Origin: Cellulomonas sp. P24
GTDB lineage: Bacteria > Actinomycetota > Actinomycetes > Actinomycetales > Cellulomonadaceae
NCBI RefSeq assembly: GCF_024704385.1
Contig: NZ_JAJDFX010000002.1
Location: forward strand, 1,736,001-1,800,000
DNA: 64,000 nucleotides
Direction of reading: 5' to 3'
In this document: positions 61,383-64,000 of the stretch, in pieces
Layout: the number at the start of each line of letters is the position of its first letter
Position numbering within the stretch: the stretch's first letter is position 1
The notes under the pieces: model-generated
The model's database searches: none
Told to the model about the DNA's origin: nothing
Seen by the model: only the letters and a program-made list of their open reading frames with translations
Translations under genes and position numbers: made by a program

Positions 61383-62363
61383 TCAGACGGGGAAGGGGAC
61401 CTCGACCGTCGAGGGCGCGACCGGGTTCGGGGCCAGGGCAGAGGCTGGGTGCAGGGCAGAGGCTGGGTGCAGGGCAGGGGCCGGTTGAGTGCTCCCGCGG
61501 CGGCGCTTCTCCGCGTACATGGCGGCGTCGGCGGCAGCGACGACCTCCGCCGCGCCCTGGCCGCGCCCGGCCACCACCGAGCCGACGCTCGCGCCGCACG
61601 CGAGGGTCACCTCGGGGAGCTCGATGGGCTCCGTCAGGATCGCGCGCAGACGCGCGACGGCCCTGTCGGCCTGGTCCGGTCGGCACTCCTGGACCACGAC
61701 GAACTCGTCGCCGCCGACCCTCGCGATGACGTCGGCGCCACGTACCGTCCGGTGAAGTCGCCGGCCGACCTCGACGAGGACCGCGTCCCCGACCGCATGC
61801 CCGTACCTGTCGTTGATGGGCTTGAAGTCGTCGAGGTCGAGGTAGGACACCACCAGGCACGTCGCCGACCGACGGGCCCGGGCGAGCGCAGCGGCGAGCA
61901 GCTCGTCCAGCAGGCGTCGGTTGGCCAGGCCGGTCAGGTCGTCGCGCAGGGCGAGCTCGCGGTAGCGCTCCTCGCTCGCCACCAGGCGACGCTCGGCCGC
62001 GCAGCGTTCGGTCACGTCGCGACCGACGGCAAGCACGTGGGGGCCGTTCGGCCCCGGGAGGTACTGGTCGGTCCACTCGATCCAGCGACCGCCGCGGGTC
62101 TCCGTCATGTTGGAGTGGAGCAGCGGTGTGTCGGGTCCGAGCCGGGACAGCACCCGGTCGAGCCCCTCTCGCTCGGCCGGGGTCAGCATGAGGTCGAGAC
62201 GTTCTCCGAGGAAGTCCTCGACCGTGCCACCGTTGGCTTCGGCCCACGCGGTGTTGCAGTACTGAACCGTGAGGTCGTCGATGCGGTAGCGAACGATCCG
62301 CTCCGTGAGGAGGTCCAGGACCTCGGCGAGCGGAGCAGCGTCCGTGCCATCGGCAGCGGTCAC
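61383..62363 (-). CDS. PAS-GGDEF protein (diguanylate cyclase)
   Basis: A 326-residue protein. Residues about 10-130 form a PAS sensor (ERIVRYRIDDLTVQYCNTAW). Residues 140-300 form a GGDEF domain with DDLTGLANRRLLDELLAAAL, DLDDFKPINDRYGHAVGDAV and the intact active site RVGGDEFVV, so c-di-GMP synthesis is expected. An inhibitory RxxD site is not obvious. The C-terminal tail (HPASALHPASALAP) comes from 15-bp tandem repeats at about 61433-61480. No phosphodiesterase is nearby. GTG 62363 has GGGAG upstream. Confidence 0.9.
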   Translation of the reverse strand: MTAADGTDAAPLAEVLDLLTERIVRYRIDDLTVQYCNTAWAEANGGTVEDFLGERLDLMLTPAEREGLDRVLSRLGPDTPLLHSNMTETRGGRWIEWTDQYLPGPNGPHVLAVGRDVTERCAAERRLVASEERYRELALRDDLTGLANRRLLDELLAAALARARRSATCLVVSYLDLDDFKPINDRYGHAVGDAVLVEVGRRLHRTVRGADVIARVGGDEFVVVQECRPDQADRAVARLRAILTEPIELPEVTLACGASVGSVVAGRGQGAAEVVAAADAAMYAEKRRRGSTQPAPALHPASALHPASALAPNPVAPSTVEVPFPV

Positions 62364-62558
62364 GCGTCTCCCGTCATGAGGTCGGGCACGGCGCCGGCCC
62401 TCACCGGCGTCCTCCGAACCATCGACGGTGAATGGCGGCGAGAGCCGGGACCTAGGTCCTCGGTTGGGCCGCGCCCGCGACCCGCAGGTCGGTATCGTCA
62501 CGGTCGGGCCGGTCGACCTCGGACGGCCTTGACCGCAGACGCACCCGAGAGCGAGCGC

Positions 62559-63545
62559 ATGGACCAGGCCACCTCCCCCGCCGGGACCATCGGACCGGAC
62601 GACGTCCGCGCCGCAGCGGCCCGGATCGCCGGACGGGTGCGACCCGTCGCCCTCGCCCACGTCAGCTCGGGCGGAGGCGGACCCACCCCCTTCGAGCACG
62701 CCGACGTGTCGTTCGCTCTCGAGATGCTCCAGCACACCGGCACGTTCAAGGCCCGCGGCGCAGCGAACCTCGCCGCGTACCACGTCGCGGCCGGCACGAT
62801 GCCCGACGCCGGCGTCGTGATCGCGTCCGGGGGCAACGCCGGGGTCGCCTGCGCGTGGGCGGCGCAGGCCACCAGCACCCGTGCGACCGTGTTCCTCCCC
62901 GGTACCGCCCCCGCCTTCAAGGTGGCGAAGCTGACCGCCCTCGGTGCGGACGTGCGACTCGTGGGGACGGAGTACGCGCACGCCCTCGAGGCGTCGATCG
63001 AGCATGCGACCAGCACCGGGGCGCTGCTGTCCCACGCGTACGACAACCCCTTGATCGCCGCCGGTGCCGGGACCCTCGCAGCCGAGATCCTCGCCGCGGA
63101 CCCGCACGTCGAGACGATCATGGTCGCGGTCGGTGGCGGCGGGCTGTACGCGGGGACCGCCGCTGCGGTGGCCGGCACCGGTGTCTCGGTGGTCGCGGTG
63201 GAGCCGACCGGGTGCCGAGCGCTGCACGCGGCGATCGAGCACGGCGGCCCCGTCGACGTCCCGGTCGACTCGATCGCCGCCGACTCCCTCGGCGCGCGGC
63301 GGACGTCGCAGCTCGCCTACGACCTCGCGGTCACCTCGACCACGACCTCGGTCCTCGTGCCCGACGAGGCGATCGCGAGCGCGCGCCAGCACCTGTGGGA
63401 CCACCATCGACTCGTGGTCGAGCTCGGCGGAGCCACCGCGCTGGCGGCGCTGCTCTCCGGCGCCTACGTCCCGCGAGCGGGCGAGCGGGTCGCCGTCGTG
63501 CTGTGCGGGGCGAACACCGACCCGTGCGACCTGGTCGGCCGATGA
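62559..63545 (+). CDS. threonine/serine dehydratase-like PLP enzyme
   Basis: A 328-residue fold-type II PLP enzyme: Schiff-base lysine in HTGTFKARGAANLAAY (near residue 66), ASGGNAGVACAWAA, the glycine loop AVGGGGLYAGTAAAV and the C-terminal VVLCGANTDPCD. It resembles threonine ammonia-lyase without the regulatory ACT domain, so a catabolic serine/threonine dehydratase or racemase is likely. It overlaps the MmcQ gene by 4 nt. Confidence 0.85.
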   Translation: MDQATSPAGTIGPDDVRAAAARIAGRVRPVALAHVSSGGGGPTPFEHADVSFALEMLQHTGTFKARGAANLAAYHVAAGTMPDAGVVIASGGNAGVACAWAAQATSTRATVFLPGTAPAFKVAKLTALGADVRLVGTEYAHALEASIEHATSTGALLSHAYDNPLIAAGAGTLAAEILAADPHVETIMVAVGGGGLYAGTAAAVAGTGVSVVAVEPTGCRALHAAIEHGGPVDVPVDSIAADSLGARRTSQLAYDLAVTSTTTSVLVPDEAIASARQHLWDHHRLVVELGGATALAALLSGAYVPRAGERVAVVLCGANTDPCDLVGR

Positions 63546-64000
63546 CGCGATCGTCGTCGGAGGCCACGGCCCGCTGGTGCCGCGCGACGTGCCTCGGCCT
63601 GCCCGGGGCGACCGTCGACCAGCCGTTCGGCCCGGACAGCGAGGTGTTCCGGATCCACGGCAAGATGTTCGCCCTGCTGCTCCACCAGCTGCGCCTGAGC
63701 GAGCACATGCTCGTGAACCTCAAGGCCGAGCCGGACGAGGTGCCGCTGCTCATCGAGACTCACGCCGTCGTCCGACCCGGCTACCACATGAACAAGCGGC
63801 ACTGGATCACCGTCGAGCTCAGCCCGGAGGCCGACCGGGCCCTCGTCGAGGAGCTGATCGAGGACTCCTACGACAACGTCGTGGCCGGGTTGCCCGCGCG
63901 GCTCCGCTCGTCGCTGCAGGCGCTCGGCGGCACGGCGTCCCGCTCCACGGTCGTCGAGGACGACCCCGACGATCGGCCGCGACACCGAGGCGCTGGCGCG
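63542..64000 (+). CDS. MmcQ/YjbR-family protein (3' end outside window)
   Basis: The 153 codons present include RATCLGLPGATVDQPFGPDS, FRIHGKMFALLLHQL, NLKAEPDEVPLL and GYHMNKRHWITVEL, the conserved double-wing blocks of MmcQ/YjbR proteins (CyaY-like fold). Its biochemical role is unknown. The ATG lies in an ATGA overlap with the dehydratase gene. The core domain is complete and only a tail runs out of the window. Confidence 0.85.
   Translation, partial: MTRSSSEATARWCRATCLGLPGATVDQPFGPDSEVFRIHGKMFALLLHQLRLSEHMLVNLKAEPDEVPLLIETHAVVRPGYHMNKRHWITVELSPEADRALVEELIEDSYDNVVAGLPARLRSSLQALGGTASRSTVVEDDPDDRPRHRGAGA

Overview
The window is very GC-rich DNA with dense gene packing, many GTG starts and many 4-nt ATGA/GTGA gene overlaps. 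An SRP RNA lies just upstream of a dnaX-recR-DUF5063 cluster and an aspartate kinase. This points to an actinobacterium, most likely of the Micrococcales (Cellulomonas-like is my best guess, from gene content only). A [FeFe]-hydrogenase fusion and a fermentative agmatine deiminase operon suggest an organism that can live without oxygen.

Layout. 1-8.9 kb: aspartate kinase (partial), an ABC export pair, DUF5063, recR, dnaX (split by a C8 frameshift), a LysE exporter with its Lrp-type regulator, and SRP RNA. 9.0-11.8 kb: a membrane-bound flavin reductase, a secreted FMN-binding protein and its flavin transferase ApbE. 12-14.2 kb: a VOC protein, a type II tryptophanyl-tRNA synthetase preceded by a leader peptide with tandem Trp codons, and a lipoprotein. 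14.3-19.3 kb: tRNA-Ser(GGA) followed by a decayed island with a shrunken IS630 element, a UvrA2-like ATPase, an IS3-type transposase tail, a DUF4143 remnant and a NERD protein. 19.6-31.5 kb: two peptidase-E family genes flank a six-gene import operon (binding protein, two permeases, fused double ATPase, M81 peptidase, CutC, ROK kinase), with a divergent ROK repressor and a palindromic operator. 31.6-45.5 kb: single genes including a DUF4389 protein, flavodoxin, methyltransferase, two PLP enzymes, a GPH transporter, an LRR lipoprotein, a flavoprotein, a ScoMcrA-head protein, a TetR/EamA pair with a clear operator, a secreted beta-helix protein and a gamma-carbonic anhydrase. 45.6-48.3 kb: double-domain phosphofructokinase and a small membrane protein. 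48.5-54.4 kb: the agmatine deiminase operon (TetR, permease, agmatine deiminase, putrescine carbamoyltransferase, carbamate kinase), which makes ATP from agmatine. 55.5-61.3 kb: a structured leader RNA, a 1054-residue [FeFe]-hydrogenase/GltD-like fusion and a co-directional ABC transporter. 61.4-64 kb: a PAS-GGDEF protein, a PLP dehydratase and an MmcQ/YjbR protein (partial).

Themes. Nine starts, including that of the trp leader peptide, have a TANNNT -10 box only 6-8 nt upstream, as expected for leaderless mRNAs. Four genes (dnaX, M81, the first dpp-like permease, DUF4389) are interrupted by one base at G/C homopolymers. That looks more like sequencing error or slippage than gene loss. The most interesting loci are the hydrogenase fusion with its leader RNA and transporter, the trp attenuator, and the peptide/aminosugar-type operon carrying M81 and CutC.
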